From Campylobacter sputorum (lineage in GTDB: Bacteria > Campylobacterota > Campylobacteria > Campylobacterales > Campylobacteraceae): a DNA stretch of 64,000 nucleotides. The DNA lies in the NCBI RefSeq assembly GCF_002220775.1, contig NZ_CP019685.1:992001-1056000 (forward strand). The letters are read 5' to 3'. The position numbers and the translations under genes are program-made. The notes under the pieces are model-generated. The model did not search any database. It saw only the letters and a program-made list of their open reading frames with translations, and was not told where the DNA came from. Positions 10,501 to 20,410 of the stretch are shown here, piece by piece (the first letter of the stretch is position 1; each line of letters opens with the position of its first letter).

Positions 10501-10572
10501 GATAATATAATTTATAACGACACTGAACTAAATCAAATTTTAATGATAATTAGAAATTTAGCGAAAGGTTAA
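7537..10572 (+). CDS. Membrane hybrid histidine kinase with three degenerate receiver domains
   Basis: This 1011-residue sensor kinase has a first membrane helix at about 6-26, a roughly 265-residue extracytoplasmic helical region, and a second helix at about 294-314. The HisKA domain has phospho-acceptor His389 in AHEIQAPLQG. The HATPase has N502 (NLLDNAIKF), D535-N-G and G-L-G at 568-570. Three receiver-like domains follow at about 615-720, 745-860 and 892-1005. The first has Arg664 and the second Gln794 where the phosphorylated Asp belongs. The third keeps Asp942 (IIDINLP) but has KK in place of the acidic pair. No response regulator is adjacent; the CinA-like gene starts 2 bp downstream. 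Signal and output are unknown. Confidence 0.88.
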   Translation: MKNTFKIVTSIPLLALIIIFLYFIYNTYEKLEQNNEMKTTLKEYSILKQLKTAIEKEAQIGVLTLDKTNSFNVEIFTNQIQKTNRFIQYAYGENLSENINIFLTKTSKIRQNPKLDNFEHLYAPYLEIYRYLNKVILEKLTTLLNYNAPLDINLFINYIIFSQDIITTTNLQRDYINSILITNTPISKNQKQFWLEIAYANTNVNPFILMSTNSKAQMLNIDPNDELNDLFQICSELKLNILFESQNGIFNTPYRKWTEKTDDKLSILYQYNDIAYQNISTKFQQYEEFLKNDIKIYILILMLCGVFFIELIINLNRRNQIVKYFRYTLDTLKQKGYLDEKIHFKFNSKKNIQDAFLNIDKSIKNMAYSISSLKKANQIKTDLLVNIAHEIQAPLQGIISYIDLMEKRYKNVITKNIKENAKNIFQIAKNIKETKNIENNQVLLQNIDFLPIKEFENTAQIFVLLASDKNIEFYVFIDPKLSSYINGDLVKIKEILINLLDNAIKFTHDGGKVILRVIKMDYNVKNEVKIKFSVEDNGENINIEKIDQIFIETSINKEEYEKKYLNLGLGISKKLANLLGGELIFKNNSKTGNTFDFIINLKDTNINVPLNQYSLKIAVIESKSEEFNKILEIYLRSLGVDCEFFSNVEKLKPQYFDFDIIFIRFDDYMELKIKFNKPIIISANYYILNSIKEEDMNQNIFYIDEPIKLTYIDKTLQNIMSVKKSNPNYIISNKIEKIDDKFNAKALVLTTDVTMQKLIKYMLSYLYIQTTIVTSIKELISEYTQLSYEVIFIQLDPTMQIDEHGIKSIIEFEKENAINHSPIIAITDNIIKRNDESIYGNGFDDLISQPLKINTLSRLLNKLIPQHKIIPNMQLRQNIATHYTKSTNVNKKDILIVKKSILDNNLMKNKFQEFFENIDVATSLDTFKKLIKEISYDVLIIDINLPKLNLDDIEKLLLNPDENANTRIKTVLMIDNKKSILEKHKNYFDNIIYNDTELNQILMIIRNLAKG

Positions 10573-10574
10573 TT

Positions 10575-11672
10575 ATGCAACATGGAATTTTAATTATTGG
10601 TGAAGATATCATACTAAATAGTTCGTTTTTAACATATATATATGAGAAATACGAAGATTATTTTGGAGAAAAAGGCGTCATAAATTATATAAATAAAAAT
10701 GACAAAAATCTACCTTTTAACATAGAACATTACACTTTTGCTTATGATATACTAACCATTTTTACAACAGACGATAACTACCATATCGCAAGCAAAGTCC
10801 TTGCAACCCTTACAAGTGATATTTTAGAGTTAAAAGATGAGATGCTAGTTCCAAGCAAAGTTAGTAAATTTTCAAACGGAAGCTTTGTTTTAAAGATAAA
10901 TAACGCAGAAGTAAATTTAATAAATGCAAATCCAACTCAAGATTTGCCTCCATTTTTGAGTAAATTTGAAAGAAATTTTGCTTATTTTTCAATATTTGAT
11001 TTAGATAGTGAAAGTGCTAAAATATTACTTGAACCATTAGCAAAAACATATGATATAAATATAAATTTAAGTCAAATGGTTGCAAACTGGACTATAGTTA
11101 AAGCAGTAGAAAATAAATTTGGTCAAATAGATGGCTTTTTGCAAAGTGCTAAAAACCTTTTTTCACAAAAGATAATTCTCCAAAAAGATCCGATAAAACA
11201 CATCGCAAATACGCTTATAAAAAAAGGGTTGAAAATAACATTTGCAGAAAGTTGTTCTTGTGGATTACTTGCTGCTAAATTTGGATCTTATAGTGGTGTA
11301 TCATCTGCATTTGATGGCTCTTTGGTAACTTATGCAAATGAGATAAAATCCTCTTGGCTTGGAGTTAGAGATACAACTCTTCAAACTTACGGTGCTGTTA
11401 GTTCTCAGTGTGTCGAAGAGATGATAAAAGGGACTTTAGTAGCAAGTGGCGCTGATTTTGCCATAGCAATTAGCGGTATAGCAGGTCCAGATGGCGGAAG
11501 TAAAGAAAAACCGGTTGGAACTGTATTTATAGGATCTGGTTCAAAAGATGGAAATATGATGGTAGAAAGATTTTTTCTAAAAGGCAATAGAAACTACATA
11601 AGAGAACAAAGCGCAACGCTAGGCTTTTTATCATTAATAAGACTAAGAAGTGATATATTTTTTGAAGAGTAA
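10575..11672 (+). CDS. CinA-family protein with C-terminal nicotinamide-nucleotide amidase (PncC) domain
   Basis: The C-terminal half (about 210-360) matches PncC, which deamidates NMN to nicotinate mononucleotide in pyridine-nucleotide salvage: TFAESCSCGLLAAKF with the catalytic Ser, then SGIAGPDGGS and KPVGTVFIG. The N-terminal half should be the MoCF-like domain of CinA (COG1058) but is short and weakly conserved. It opens with GILIIGEDIILN and lacks the usual glycine-rich nucleotide-binding block. The total of 365 residues is below the roughly 400 of full CinA. AAAGG lies before ATG 10575 and the gene follows the hybrid kinase by 2 bp, so they are co-transcribed. Confidence 0.83.
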   Translation: MQHGILIIGEDIILNSSFLTYIYEKYEDYFGEKGVINYINKNDKNLPFNIEHYTFAYDILTIFTTDDNYHIASKVLATLTSDILELKDEMLVPSKVSKFSNGSFVLKINNAEVNLINANPTQDLPPFLSKFERNFAYFSIFDLDSESAKILLEPLAKTYDININLSQMVANWTIVKAVENKFGQIDGFLQSAKNLFSQKIILQKDPIKHIANTLIKKGLKITFAESCSCGLLAAKFGSYSGVSSAFDGSLVTYANEIKSSWLGVRDTTLQTYGAVSSQCVEEMIKGTLVASGADFAIAISGIAGPDGGSKEKPVGTVFIGSGSKDGNMMVERFFLKGNRNYIREQSATLGFLSLIRLRSDIFFEE

Positions 11673-11700
11673 ATTCAGTAGTTTATTAACTAGATTTAAC

Positions 11701-11706
11701 TATAAT
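11701..11706 (+). promoter_or_regulatory. -10 box upstream of ilvC
   Basis: TATAAT lies 31 bp before the ilvC start and is preceded by a T-rich stretch, as in Campylobacter vegetative promoters. The ribosome site AAAAAAGGA follows it. Confidence 0.5.
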
Positions 11707-11716
11707 TAAACTTTAA

Positions 11717-12760
<1,044 letters not shown>

Positions 12761-12764
12761 TACT

Positions 12765-13958
12765 TTGAATAAAAAAAAATCTTCAAAAAAGCGTGTTAAA
12801 ATGCACGCTTTTAAATGGTATATTTTTTGCATTTTTATAATATTGGTTTTTTTTGCAACCATTTATGGTATAGCAATAAATTCACAAAAAAATATTGAAG
12901 ATAAAAATCTAACAACTACTCAACAAATTTTAACTTCAAACAATCAAACTAATTCAAAAACAGATCAAATTATTTATGAGAAAAAAGAAGTTTTAGTAAA
13001 ACAAAAACACACTCAACAAAACACTAATTATTCAAAATACCAAACAAACATACCATCTCAAAAAATCCAAGAACAAGAGTTAGCAGAGCAAAATTTAAGT
13101 GAATTTTTTAAACTTTTAGATGCAAATCAAAGCACACAAATAAAAGATGAAAACAACACAATAGATAAAAATATATCAAAACAAATTAGCATTATAGATA
13201 GTCCAAAAAAATACGAAGATGAAGATTTAGAAAAGAAATCACAAAAAGCAATTTATGATACAACGGCAAAAACGCTGGATAGAAGAGGCAAAAAACCACT
13301 TCTTGCAATTATAATAGACGATGTTTCAACTTTTACACAAGCAGAGCTTATCAAAAAAATAAAATTAAAAATTACTCCATCTATATTTCCAGTATCAACA
13401 AATACTCCAAATACAGCTCAAATTGCAAATAAATTTAGTTTTTATATGATTCATCTACCAATGAGTGCGATTAATTATAAAAATGAAGAGCCAAACACTA
13501 TGCATATAACAGATAGCAAAGACTTGATGTTAAAAAGGATAAAAAAGATAAAAAAAGATTTTCCAAAGCTTAAATTTATAAATAACCATACCGGAAGCGA
13601 ATTTACATCAAACATTCAAGCTTTAGATAAACTTATGAGCATTTTAAAATCCCAAGATATTGTACTTCTTGATAGCAAAACAATAGCAAAAAGTAAAGTT
13701 AAAGATTTAGCCAAAAAATACAATATGCCATATCTATCTAGGGATGTTTTTTTAGATAATATTCACTCTGAAATAGAGATAAAAACGCAACTCAAAGATG
13801 CTATAAATATAGCAAAAAAAAGAGGTTATGCCATAGCTATAGGTCATCCACACGATATAACGCTAAAAACCATAAATAAAAACATAAATATGTTAAAAGA
13901 TGTAGAAATTGTGTATGTAGATAGACTATATAAGGAAATTTATGGCTATATTAGATAA
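12765..13958 (+). CDS. Divergent polysaccharide deacetylase family protein (YibQ-like)
   Basis: The N-terminus is lysine-rich and followed by one membrane helix (about 18-38) and a low-complexity Gln/Asn/Lys linker to about residue 180. The C-terminal domain (about 182-397) is the divergent polysaccharide deacetylase fold: LLAIIIDDVS with the metal-site-like DD, FYMIHLPM, FINNHTGSEFT, LLDSKTIA and AIAIGHPHD. Family members are exported or membrane-anchored envelope proteins of unproven activity. It overlaps dprA by 17 bp. The start is doubtful: TTG 12765, used here, puts a basic stretch before the helix, while ATG 12801 is the alternative. Neither has a clear ribosome site. An A9 run at 12771-12779 lies within codons 3-5 of the TTG version. 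Confidence 0.8.
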   Translation: MNKKKSSKKRVKMHAFKWYIFCIFIILVFFATIYGIAINSQKNIEDKNLTTTQQILTSNNQTNSKTDQIIYEKKEVLVKQKHTQQNTNYSKYQTNIPSQKIQEQELAEQNLSEFFKLLDANQSTQIKDENNTIDKNISKQISIIDSPKKYEDEDLEKKSQKAIYDTTAKTLDRRGKKPLLAIIIDDVSTFTQAELIKKIKLKITPSIFPVSTNTPNTAQIANKFSFYMIHLPMSAINYKNEEPNTMHITDSKDLMLKRIKKIKKDFPKLKFINNHTGSEFTSNIQALDKLMSILKSQDIVLLDSKTIAKSKVKDLAKKYNMPYLSRDVFLDNIHSEIEIKTQLKDAINIAKKRGYAIAIGHPHDITLKTINKNINMLKDVEIVYVDRLYKEIYGYIR

Positions 13959-14712
13959 AATCCCGCAAGATCTTTTAAGACTAAAAAATCCGCCTAAAAT
14001 GCTATACTATAAAGGCAATACTGATTTGTTACAAATGCCAAAAATTGCAGTAGTTGGCTCTAGAAAAATATCATTTTATACTAAAAATTTGATATCAAAT
14101 TTATGCTTAAATCTTAAAAAATATGGCATTTGCGTAGTAAGTGGTGGGGCTATTGGATGTGATATAACAGCACACAAAGCCGCTTTTCCAAACACCATAG
14201 CAGTTTTTGCAAATGGTTTAAATATAATTTATCCAAAAACAAATTCGAATTTAATAAATCAAATGTATGAAAGCTCACTTGTTTTAAGCGAGTATGAACC
14301 AGATGAGCCGCCATTTAAACATCGTTTTTTACAAAGAAATCGCATAGTTGTAGGACTTTGTGAAGCAATTGTTATAGCACAAGCTGATTTAAACAGCGGC
14401 TCACTTTCAAGTGCTAAAATAGCCAAAAATTTAGGAATTCCTATATTTGCTTTTCCTCAAAGGATAGATGAAAGCAAGGGTACAAATTTACTACTAAAAC
14501 AAAAAGATGCGACACTTTTAGATGATTTTGACGAACTTGGCGAGAAATTTGGCGGTAAATTAAAAGAAAATTTACAAAAAGACGAAGTGTTGGATTTTAT
14601 AAAAAATAATTCAAATTTAACAGAGTGCTTAAATAAATTTGGAAGCAAAATTTACGAATACGAACTACTTGGCAAAATCAGCATAAATGGCTTTAGCGTG
14701 AGTGTAAAATGA
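13942..14712 (+). CDS. dprA: DNA-processing protein DprA
   Basis: DprA protects incoming single-stranded DNA and loads RecA during natural transformation. The 256-residue protein has the Rossmann-like DprA core: [24 protein letters not shown], the [19 protein letters not shown] block and a later segment around [19 protein letters not shown]. It lacks the N-terminal SAM-like and most of the C-terminal winged-helix domain of longer DprAs, as is common in Campylobacter. It overlaps the upstream gene by 17 bp and ruvX by 4 bp. Confidence 0.95.
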   Translation: MAILDKIPQDLLRLKNPPKMLYYKGNTDLLQMPKIAVVGSRKISFYTKNLISNLCLNLKKYGICVVSGGAIGCDITAHKAAFPNTIAVFANGLNIIYPKTNSNLINQMYESSLVLSEYEPDEPPFKHRFLQRNRIVVGLCEAIVIAQADLNSGSLSSAKIAKNLGIPIFAFPQRIDESKGTNLLLKQKDATLLDDFDELGEKFGGKLKENLQKDEVLDFIKNNSNLTECLNKFGSKIYEYELLGKISINGFSVSVK

Positions 14713-15089
14713 TAGTGGCTATAGATGTTGGTTTAAAAAGAATAGGAGTTGCCATATCTTATGAAAATGGAGTAGTTTTGCCGCTAAATGCAATTATACG
14801 CAAAAATCGCAATCAAGCTTCAAAAGAAATAAGTCAGTTACTACAAGATTATAAAGCAAAAAAACTTGTTGTTGGTATCCCACTTGGCGGAAGTAGTGAA
14901 GATGAGATGACTAGACGCATAAAACACTTTGTAAATTTAATAAATTTTAGTGGAGAGATAATTTTTATAGATGAGAGTTTTTCAAGCAAAGAGGCTAGCG
15001 ATTTTGCAGTAATAAACCACAAGAAAAAAGATGGAAAACTAGATAGTTTGAGTGCAATGATAATACTTAAAAGATATATTAAAAGTTAA
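14709..15089 (+). CDS. ruvX: Holliday-junction resolvase-like YqgF/RuvX family protein
   Basis: A 126-residue RNase H-fold protein. The first catalytic Asp is in [15 protein letters not shown]; the others are the Glu of [11 protein letters not shown] and the Asp of [14 protein letters not shown]. The middle has [15 protein letters not shown], a family signature. YqgF proteins act in 16S rRNA 5'-end processing, with a proposed resolvase role. The ATGA overlap with dprA indicates coupled translation. It ends the ilvC-dprA unit. Confidence 0.93.
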   Translation: MIVAIDVGLKRIGVAISYENGVVLPLNAIIRKNRNQASKEISQLLQDYKAKKLVVGIPLGGSSEDEMTRRIKHFVNLINFSGEIIFIDESFSSKEASDFAVINHKKKDGKLDSLSAMIILKRYIKS

Positions 15090-15365
15090 ATTTAATAATT
15101 GTAACATACTAAAGACATAACAAAGACTTTTTGCCTATATTTTAGGATTATTAAGTATTTTAGCTGGTTTAAATTTTTAAATAAAAATTTTCTAAATTTA
15201 AAAAACAAAAGTTAATAAAAAAAATTTTAAATTTTATTAATAATATTACAAATTTTAGCTCTTCAAATTTCAATAAGACTTGGAAATGATGTTGATATGC
15301 CAAGAAATTTAGCAAAAAGCGTTACAGTAGAATAAAAATATAATTTTATTTTTATAACATCGCCC
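15090..15365. other. Intergenic stretch with two short gene-tail remnants
   Basis: I see no complete gene. Two plus-strand reading-frame tails look like decayed C-termini. One ends near 15180 with a membrane-like run (LFAYILGLLSILAGLNF). The other spans about 15230-15335 and ends IRLGNDVDMPRNLAKSVTVE. Neither has a start codon or ribosome site, and I cannot assign either to a family. The region separates ruvX from the promoter of the chemoreceptor gene. Confidence 0.4.
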
Positions 15366-15394
15366 TTGACAACGGGGGGGGGGAGTGATATAAT
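15366..15394 (+). promoter_or_regulatory. Consensus sigma70 promoter with G10 tract in the spacer
   Basis: A perfect -35 TTGACA (15366-15371) and a perfect -10 TATAAT (15389-15394) are exactly 17 bp apart. Ten of the spacer bases are one G run (15374-15383). Slipped-strand change in the tract would alter spacing from the optimum, as in known Neisseria promoters with mononucleotide spacers. In this sequence the length is the ON-type 17. The chemoreceptor gene starts 53 bp downstream. Confidence 0.85.
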
Positions 15395-15447
15395 TTATCA
15401 TTTAAAATTACTAACTAAAAAATTATTAATTTATAAGGAGTATTTTT

Positions 15448-17433
15448 ATGTTGAGTAAAGTTTCAAGCAAGGTTTCGCTTATTATTCTTTTTTTGTTAGC
15501 CGTTTCTTTTACAGTTTTTTCTTTTATAAACTATAATTCGACTAAAAATGTTGTTTTAAGCGAATCTATGAGCAATAAAAAAACTATAACTAAATCAGTA
15601 GAAATGTATGTTGAACAATATATTAAAACACGCGTTTTTGCTATAAATAATTTTGCCAAGTATTTAGGAGCAAATCCTTATCTTTTAGATGATAAGGATG
15701 CTATTAGGTCTAGATTAGAAAGTATAGGTCCTGTACTTGATTTTCAAGAATTTTATGTTGGCTTTGCAGATACTGGAGAGGTTTATAGTATAATTTTTAA
15801 TGGTGATGGAACTACAAAATTCGAAATACATGGTAAACAGATAAATTATGATGCTAGAAATACAGATTGGTATAAAGGCGCATCTAGTGATACTTCTAGA
15901 GCATATGTTTCAAAGATATATATAGAGAATAACAAAATTGTTGTTAGTCTTGCAAGAGCAATTGTTGTAGATGGAAAAGTAGTTGGTGCTGTAGGAACAG
16001 ATATACATACAGAAATATTGTCTAATGCAGCAAATAGTTTAAAACCTACAAAAACATCCCTAGTAAATATAATGGATTTAAATTCCAATCAAATATTAGC
16101 ACATCCAAATAAAGAATTTGTAATGTCGAATTCAAAAGATGCCGTAGATGCTTTTAATACATTTACAAGTAAATTTAAAGAATTTGGAAACAAACCTTTT
16201 GAATATGACTTTATGGGAGATCATAAAGTTGGTGCTTGCGAAAAATACGAAGCTGCTAACTGGCTTATTTGTTCAGCAAACTCAATGAGTGATTATGATA
16301 GCACACTAAGTTATATAATTAAAAGTCAAAGTGTAACTTCAACTATATTTATTATACTTATAGTATCTATCTTAACTTTCATAATAACAAGAGCTTTAAA
16401 ACCAATCTCTATAATCCAATCAGGTCTAAACAATGTATTTAAATTTATAAATCATGAATCAAAAGATGCTAATACAATAAATGTAAAAACAAAAGATGAA
16501 TTTGGAGCTATGGCTAAAGCTATTAATGAAAACATTGAAAAAACTAAAAAGAATTTATCTGATGAAGAAGTATTTATAAAACAAGCTAATACATTTGTAG
16601 ATGAGATAAAAGAAGGTAACTTCTTAGTATCATTTGAAGCAAATTCTTCAAATCCAGCACTTAATAATCTAAAAGAAGCATTTAAAGAGTTACAAACAAC
16701 ATTAGTCTCACTTATAGCAGATAATGGACATAATATACTAAATTTATTAAAATCTTTCCAAAACAAAGACTTTACAACTTCTATAGAAGATAAAGGTGTT
16801 ATTGCTCAAGGTATAAATACTTTAGGCATTGAAATATCAAATATGCTTAAACAAAATCTATCTCAAGCAGAGAGCTTACAACAAAAATCAGATCTATTAT
16901 CTAAAGCAGTAGATCAAATAACAGCTTCAGCTAAAAAACAAGCTAGTTCACTTGAAGAAAGTGCAGCTGCAGTTGAAGAGATGTCTAGCTCAATGAACTC
17001 AATTAATCAAAAAACAACAGAAGTTATAGCTCAAAGTGAAGAGATTAAAAATGTTATAACTATTATAAAAGATATATCAGAACAAACTAATCTTCTAGCA
17101 CTTAATGCTGCTATAGAAGCAGCAAGAGCTGGAGAAGCAGGAAGAGGATTTGCAGTTGTTGCTGATGAAGTTAGAAAACTTGCTGAAAAAACAGGTAAAT
17201 CTTTAACTGAGATAGAAGCTAATGTAAATGTTTTAACTCAATCAATAAATGAGATGAGTGAAAGCATTAGAGAACAAACTGAAGCAATATCTATGATAAA
17301 TAACTCTGTAGCTGATGTAGATGCTTTAACAAAAGAAAATGTTAATATTGCAAACAATACAAACAGCATTACAAAAGAACTTGATACTATGTCTAAAGAT
17401 ATAGTTGAGAGTGTAAGGAATAATAGGTTTTAA
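15448..17433 (+). CDS. Methyl-accepting chemotaxis protein with dCache-type sensor
   Basis: A 661-residue transmembrane chemoreceptor. It has a membrane helix at about 8-30, a periplasmic dCache_1-like domain at about 35-285 ([34 protein letters not shown]), a second helix at about 292-312, a HAMP-like linker, and a cytoplasmic signalling domain. The hairpin tip, which binds CheA and CheW, is [23 protein letters not shown] in type, near 550-572. The end ESVRNNRF is slightly short but in line with Campylobacter Tlp proteins. AAGGAG lies 8 bases before ATG 15448. The ligand is unknown. The G10 promoter suggests that expression varies between cells. Confidence 0.93.
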   Translation: MLSKVSSKVSLIILFLLAVSFTVFSFINYNSTKNVVLSESMSNKKTITKSVEMYVEQYIKTRVFAINNFAKYLGANPYLLDDKDAIRSRLESIGPVLDFQEFYVGFADTGEVYSIIFNGDGTTKFEIHGKQINYDARNTDWYKGASSDTSRAYVSKIYIENNKIVVSLARAIVVDGKVVGAVGTDIHTEILSNAANSLKPTKTSLVNIMDLNSNQILAHPNKEFVMSNSKDAVDAFNTFTSKFKEFGNKPFEYDFMGDHKVGACEKYEAANWLICSANSMSDYDSTLSYIIKSQSVTSTIFIILIVSILTFIITRALKPISIIQSGLNNVFKFINHESKDANTINVKTKDEFGAMAKAINENIEKTKKNLSDEEVFIKQANTFVDEIKEGNFLVSFEANSSNPALNNLKEAFKELQTTLVSLIADNGHNILNLLKSFQNKDFTTSIEDKGVIAQGINTLGIEISNMLKQNLSQAESLQQKSDLLSKAVDQITASAKKQASSLEESAAAVEEMSSSMNSINQKTTEVIAQSEEIKNVITIIKDISEQTNLLALNAAIEAARAGEAGRGFAVVADEVRKLAEKTGKSLTEIEANVNVLTQSINEMSESIREQTEAISMINNSVADVDALTKENVNIANNTNSITKELDTMSKDIVESVRNNRF

Positions 17434-17458
17434 ATTAATCCCCCTTAATATATAAATT

Positions 17459-17483
17459 TTCTAGATGCTTAAAGCATCTAGAA
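17459..17483. terminator. Bidirectional hairpin between mcp and the HIT gene
   Basis: Arms TTCTAGATGC and GCATCTAGAA (10 bp) enclose the loop TTAAA. The hairpin sits between convergent genes, 26 bp after the mcp stop and 19 bp after the HIT stop. Confidence 0.65.
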
Positions 17484-17501
17484 GTAAACTATTAAAATAA
17501 A

Positions 17502-18038
17502 CTATATCTTATAAATACTTTGTTTTTGTTTATCAGTAATTAATGCTTTTGGTAAATTTAAGTTATTAAATGCTTTTTGTAATTTCTTATACAATTTTTC
17601 AAAATCAACACCAGCTACTCTAGTTTCGCTTATGGTTGTGATAAAATTTGTATCACCTTTCCATCTTGGAACTAAATGATAATGTATATGCTCACAAATT
17701 CCAGCACCAGCGTCAGCTCCTAAATTCATACCTATATTTACACCAGTTGCATTTAATACTTCTTTTAAAATTTTAACTCCTAATTTTACATATAAACTCA
17801 TTTCAAGCCAAGCTTTATCGTCTAAATATTCAATATTGTCTATATGCTCATATGGAATTACCATAAAATGCCCTGGAGAATATGGATAAAGATTCATAAC
17901 ACCAAAGCAGTGTTTTGCTCTAAAAAGCACACCAAATTCATCATCTTTTTGAGGATTTTTTACTATATTACAAAAAACACAACTATCACTTTTTGTCTCA
18001 AAATACTTAGATCTCCAAGGTGCATTTAAATGGTTCAT
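17502..18038 (-). CDS. HIT-family nucleotide hydrolase
   Basis: A 178-residue histidine-triad protein with the catalytic motif H-x-H-x-H in GICEHIHYHLVPRW (about 129-142) and the family block VFCNIVKN, FGVMNLYPYSPGHFMVIPYEH. An N-terminal CVFC may bind zinc, as in FHIT/Ap4A-type relatives. Such enzymes hydrolyse dinucleoside polyphosphates or nucleoside phosphoramidates in the cytosol. It is the last gene of the minus-strand operon, 2 bp after trpC; a trpC-HIT pair also occurs in C. jejuni. Confidence 0.92.
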   Translation of the reverse strand: MNHLNAPWRSKYFETKSDSCVFCNIVKNPQKDDEFGVLFRAKHCFGVMNLYPYSPGHFMVIPYEHIDNIEYLDDKAWLEMSLYVKLGVKILKEVLNATGVNIGMNLGADAGAGICEHIHYHLVPRWKGDTNFITTISETRVAGVDFEKLYKKLQKAFNNLNLPKALITDKQKQSIYKI

Positions 18039-18040
18039 AT

Positions 18041-18823
18041 CTAACCTTTCATATATTTAATAGCTTTAGCTATATCATCTTGTCTCATAAAATATTCGCC
18101 TATCAAAAAGGCATCTACGCCAATTTTATTTAAATTTACTAGTTGCTCGCGATAGCTAAGACCACTTTCCGCTACAATGATTTTACCATTTGGAATCATG
18201 GGTATTAGTTTTTCACAAAGATCCATATGCATATCAAAAGTTTGCAAATCTCTATGATTTATACCTATTATATTTACACCCGAAAAAATAGCTTTTTTGA
18301 TATCTTCTTTATCATGAGCTTCTAGTAATACTTCCATACCAAGGCTAAAAGCTAGCTCTACAAGTTTTTTCAACTCTTTTTTATCAAGAGCTTTTGCAAT
18401 AAGCAGTATAAAATCAGCACCATATAAGTAAGCTTGTAAAACTTGGTATTCATCTACTATAAAATCTTTTCTTAAAAGCGGTACGCTTGTGTATTTTCTT
18501 ATAAGTGAGAGATACTCCAAATTTCCTTTAAAAAAATGCGGTTCAGTTAATATGGATAGTGCGTTTGCACCAGCTTTTTGATATAAACTAGCTATATTAA
18601 CAGGATCAAAATCCTCTCTTATAACGCCTTTGCTAGGGCTTGCTTTTTTAACTTCACAAATTAGTCTAAACGGCTCATCATTAGTTGATTTGAGGGCTTT
18701 TTTTACATCTCGCTGAATATTTCTTACATTAAAAATAGTTCTACTTAAAATATCAAAAGGCAACTCTTTTTTTTGAATTTCTAAATCTTCTTTTGTTTTT
18801 TGTATAATCTCATCTAGTATCAT
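18041..18823 (-). CDS. trpC: Indole-3-glycerol phosphate synthase
   Basis: TrpC closes the indole ring in tryptophan synthesis. The 260-residue monofunctional TIM barrel shows the usual blocks: [13 protein letters not shown] (catalytic Lys), [55 protein letters not shown] and VAESGLS. No other trp genes are here, so the pathway is split over the genome. The start overlaps the TPR gene by 14 bp. Confidence 0.97.
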   Translation of the reverse strand: MILDEIIQKTKEDLEIQKKELPFDILSRTIFNVRNIQRDVKKALKSTNDEPFRLICEVKKASPSKGVIREDFDPVNIASLYQKAGANALSILTEPHFFKGNLEYLSLIRKYTSVPLLRKDFIVDEYQVLQAYLYGADFILLIAKALDKKELKKLVELAFSLGMEVLLEAHDKEDIKKAIFSGVNIIGINHRDLQTFDMHMDLCEKLIPMIPNGKIIVAESGLSYREQLVNLNKIGVDAFLIGEYFMRQDDIAKAIKYMKG

Positions 18824-20072
18824 TTTGCCCTCTTTTTAAGCATTCATCTATAAATTTTATATGTTCTTTTGCTTCTGGGGAGTTTATAAAATCTTCATTA
18901 TTTATGATTTTAGATATAGTGTTTTTTGCGGCTTTACAATCGCCTACTTTATACTCACCCCAAGCTATAGAATCAACTATGTAAAACGATTCTGGATCAA
19001 GTTCATGGGCTTTTTTAGCTAGTTCTAATCCTTTCTTAGCATCTATATCATGATCTATTAGTAAATAACCATAATAATTATAAAAAATCGGATCATTTAC
19101 TAAGTACACGGATTTTTCAAAGTTATTAATAACTTCTTTTAAAATATTTTGATTTAGTTTATTTTTATTATCTTCATACTTATAAATGGCCATTTTTGCC
19201 TGATAAATAGGTTCTTTTAAATTTTCAAATTTATGTTTTGCAAAATTATATGCATCATTAAATCTGCCAAGTTTAGCATAAAGATCTGTTAAAATATCAT
19301 TTTGGGGATAATTTTTCTCAAGATATTTTACAGCCTTTTCATACTCTTTTTCTACTGCAAAAATTTGTATAATTGCCTGTAAATATCTCTCATCTAAAGA
19401 ATCTTCATATAGTTTTTCATAAATTTCTATAGCTTTTTTAGAATCATTACTTTTAAGATATAGCAATCCAGCAGCTTCACAAGTCTCAATACTACAGCCA
19501 TTTTTATCTATATAATCTTGTAAAATACTGATAGCTTCTTTTGTTTTGAATAAATTTTTATCTAAAACCTCAACAATTGGCATTAAATTTTTCTCACTAT
19601 TTTCTAGCTCATAAGCTTTTTTTAAATATTTTAAAGAAGTTTCATAATCTTGCTCATATATATAAATCATGCTAAGCATAGAGTAATTCTTAGCATCTTT
19701 ATCTTTTTTTACAAGATCAAGTAATTTTATTTTTGCTAGATCAAATCTGCCTCTTAAAAGCATATCAGAAACATCTATTCTTATAAAATCTGGGTCATTT
19801 TTTAAAACAATCCTACCTTTTTTCAAAAGCTCTGCAAAATCACTAGATTTATTTACAAAAGCTATCTTAATAGACTCTTTTAGATATATTTTTTCATTTG
19901 TTTGTTTATACAAATCAAGAAGTAAAGATTTGGCTTCATCAAAATTTCCACTGTTTTCATATAAAAATGCCTGCATTAAATTAAATCTTTGTGTATCTTT
20001 TTTGTCTAGATTAAAACAAAATGCATTTACACATAATATAAATATCAAGACAATTTTTTTACACCAATACAT
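18810..20072 (-). CDS. Exported TPR-repeat protein
   Basis: A 420-residue protein with a short signal-like N-terminus ([16 protein letters not shown]) followed by degenerate tetratricopeptide repeats from about 30 to 405. Clear examples include a repeat at about 200-230 ([20 protein letters not shown]) and one near 335-365 ([20 protein letters not shown]). The Cys at residue 19 (NAFCF) could be a weak lipobox; I recall the equivalent C. jejuni gene being annotated as a lipoprotein. It overlaps the YkgJ-like gene by 28 bp and trpC by 14 bp. Role unknown, likely a periplasmic scaffold. Confidence 0.85.
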   Translation of the reverse strand: MYWCKKIVLIFILCVNAFCFNLDKKDTQRFNLMQAFLYENSGNFDEAKSLLLDLYKQTNEKIYLKESIKIAFVNKSSDFAELLKKGRIVLKNDPDFIRIDVSDMLLRGRFDLAKIKLLDLVKKDKDAKNYSMLSMIYIYEQDYETSLKYLKKAYELENSEKNLMPIVEVLDKNLFKTKEAISILQDYIDKNGCSIETCEAAGLLYLKSNDSKKAIEIYEKLYEDSLDERYLQAIIQIFAVEKEYEKAVKYLEKNYPQNDILTDLYAKLGRFNDAYNFAKHKFENLKEPIYQAKMAIYKYEDNKNKLNQNILKEVINNFEKSVYLVNDPIFYNYYGYLLIDHDIDAKKGLELAKKAHELDPESFYIVDSIAWGEYKVGDCKAAKNTISKIINNEDFINSPEAKEHIKFIDECLKRGQNDTR

Positions 20073-20410
20073 TCTTTCTCCAATTCATCAAAATTATTCT
20101 TAAAATGATTCCAAAAAGGAAAAGTTTTACACTGATTTGGACGAAAATCATAAATCAGGCAGTTTAAATTATCTTCATCAAAAAATATACAAGCTTTTCC
20201 ATTGTTGTAATTTTTCTCTTTTAGGCTAAATTTAAAACCAACTTTTATTAAATAGTTATGTTTAAAATTATCAAAGCTAGTGTTTAAATGCTTACACAAT
20301 TCAAAAATTTCATCTTTGTTTATCCATATATAGCCACTTTCTCCAATGCAGCATTTTCCTCCACACTTTTTGCAAGCACTACTATCAAAAGTAAAATCAA
20401 ACTCACTCAT
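20045..20410 (-). CDS. YkgJ-family cysteine-cluster protein
   Basis: A 121-residue protein with the CxxCxxxCC cluster near the N-terminus (CKKCGGKCCIG, about 13-23) and two more cysteines later in CLIYDFRPNQCKTFPFW (about 88-104). This arrangement defines the YkgJ/UPF0153 family, thought to bind zinc or an Fe-S cluster; function is unknown. It overlaps the genes on both sides (8 bp with the methyltransferase, 28 bp with the TPR gene), so it is part of one operon. Confidence 0.88.
   Translation of the reverse strand: MSEFDFTFDSSACKKCGGKCCIGESGYIWINKDEIFELCKHLNTSFDNFKHNYLIKVGFKFSLKEKNYNNGKACIFFDEDNLNCLIYDFRPNQCKTFPFWNHFKNNFDELEKECIGVKKLS

Noticed and set aside
12771-12779. A9 run near the start of the deacetylase-like gene as a phase-variation switch
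   Set aside because: The start is uncertain (TTG 12765 or ATG 12801), and with the later start the run is not even coding. A9 alone is common in such AT-rich DNA.
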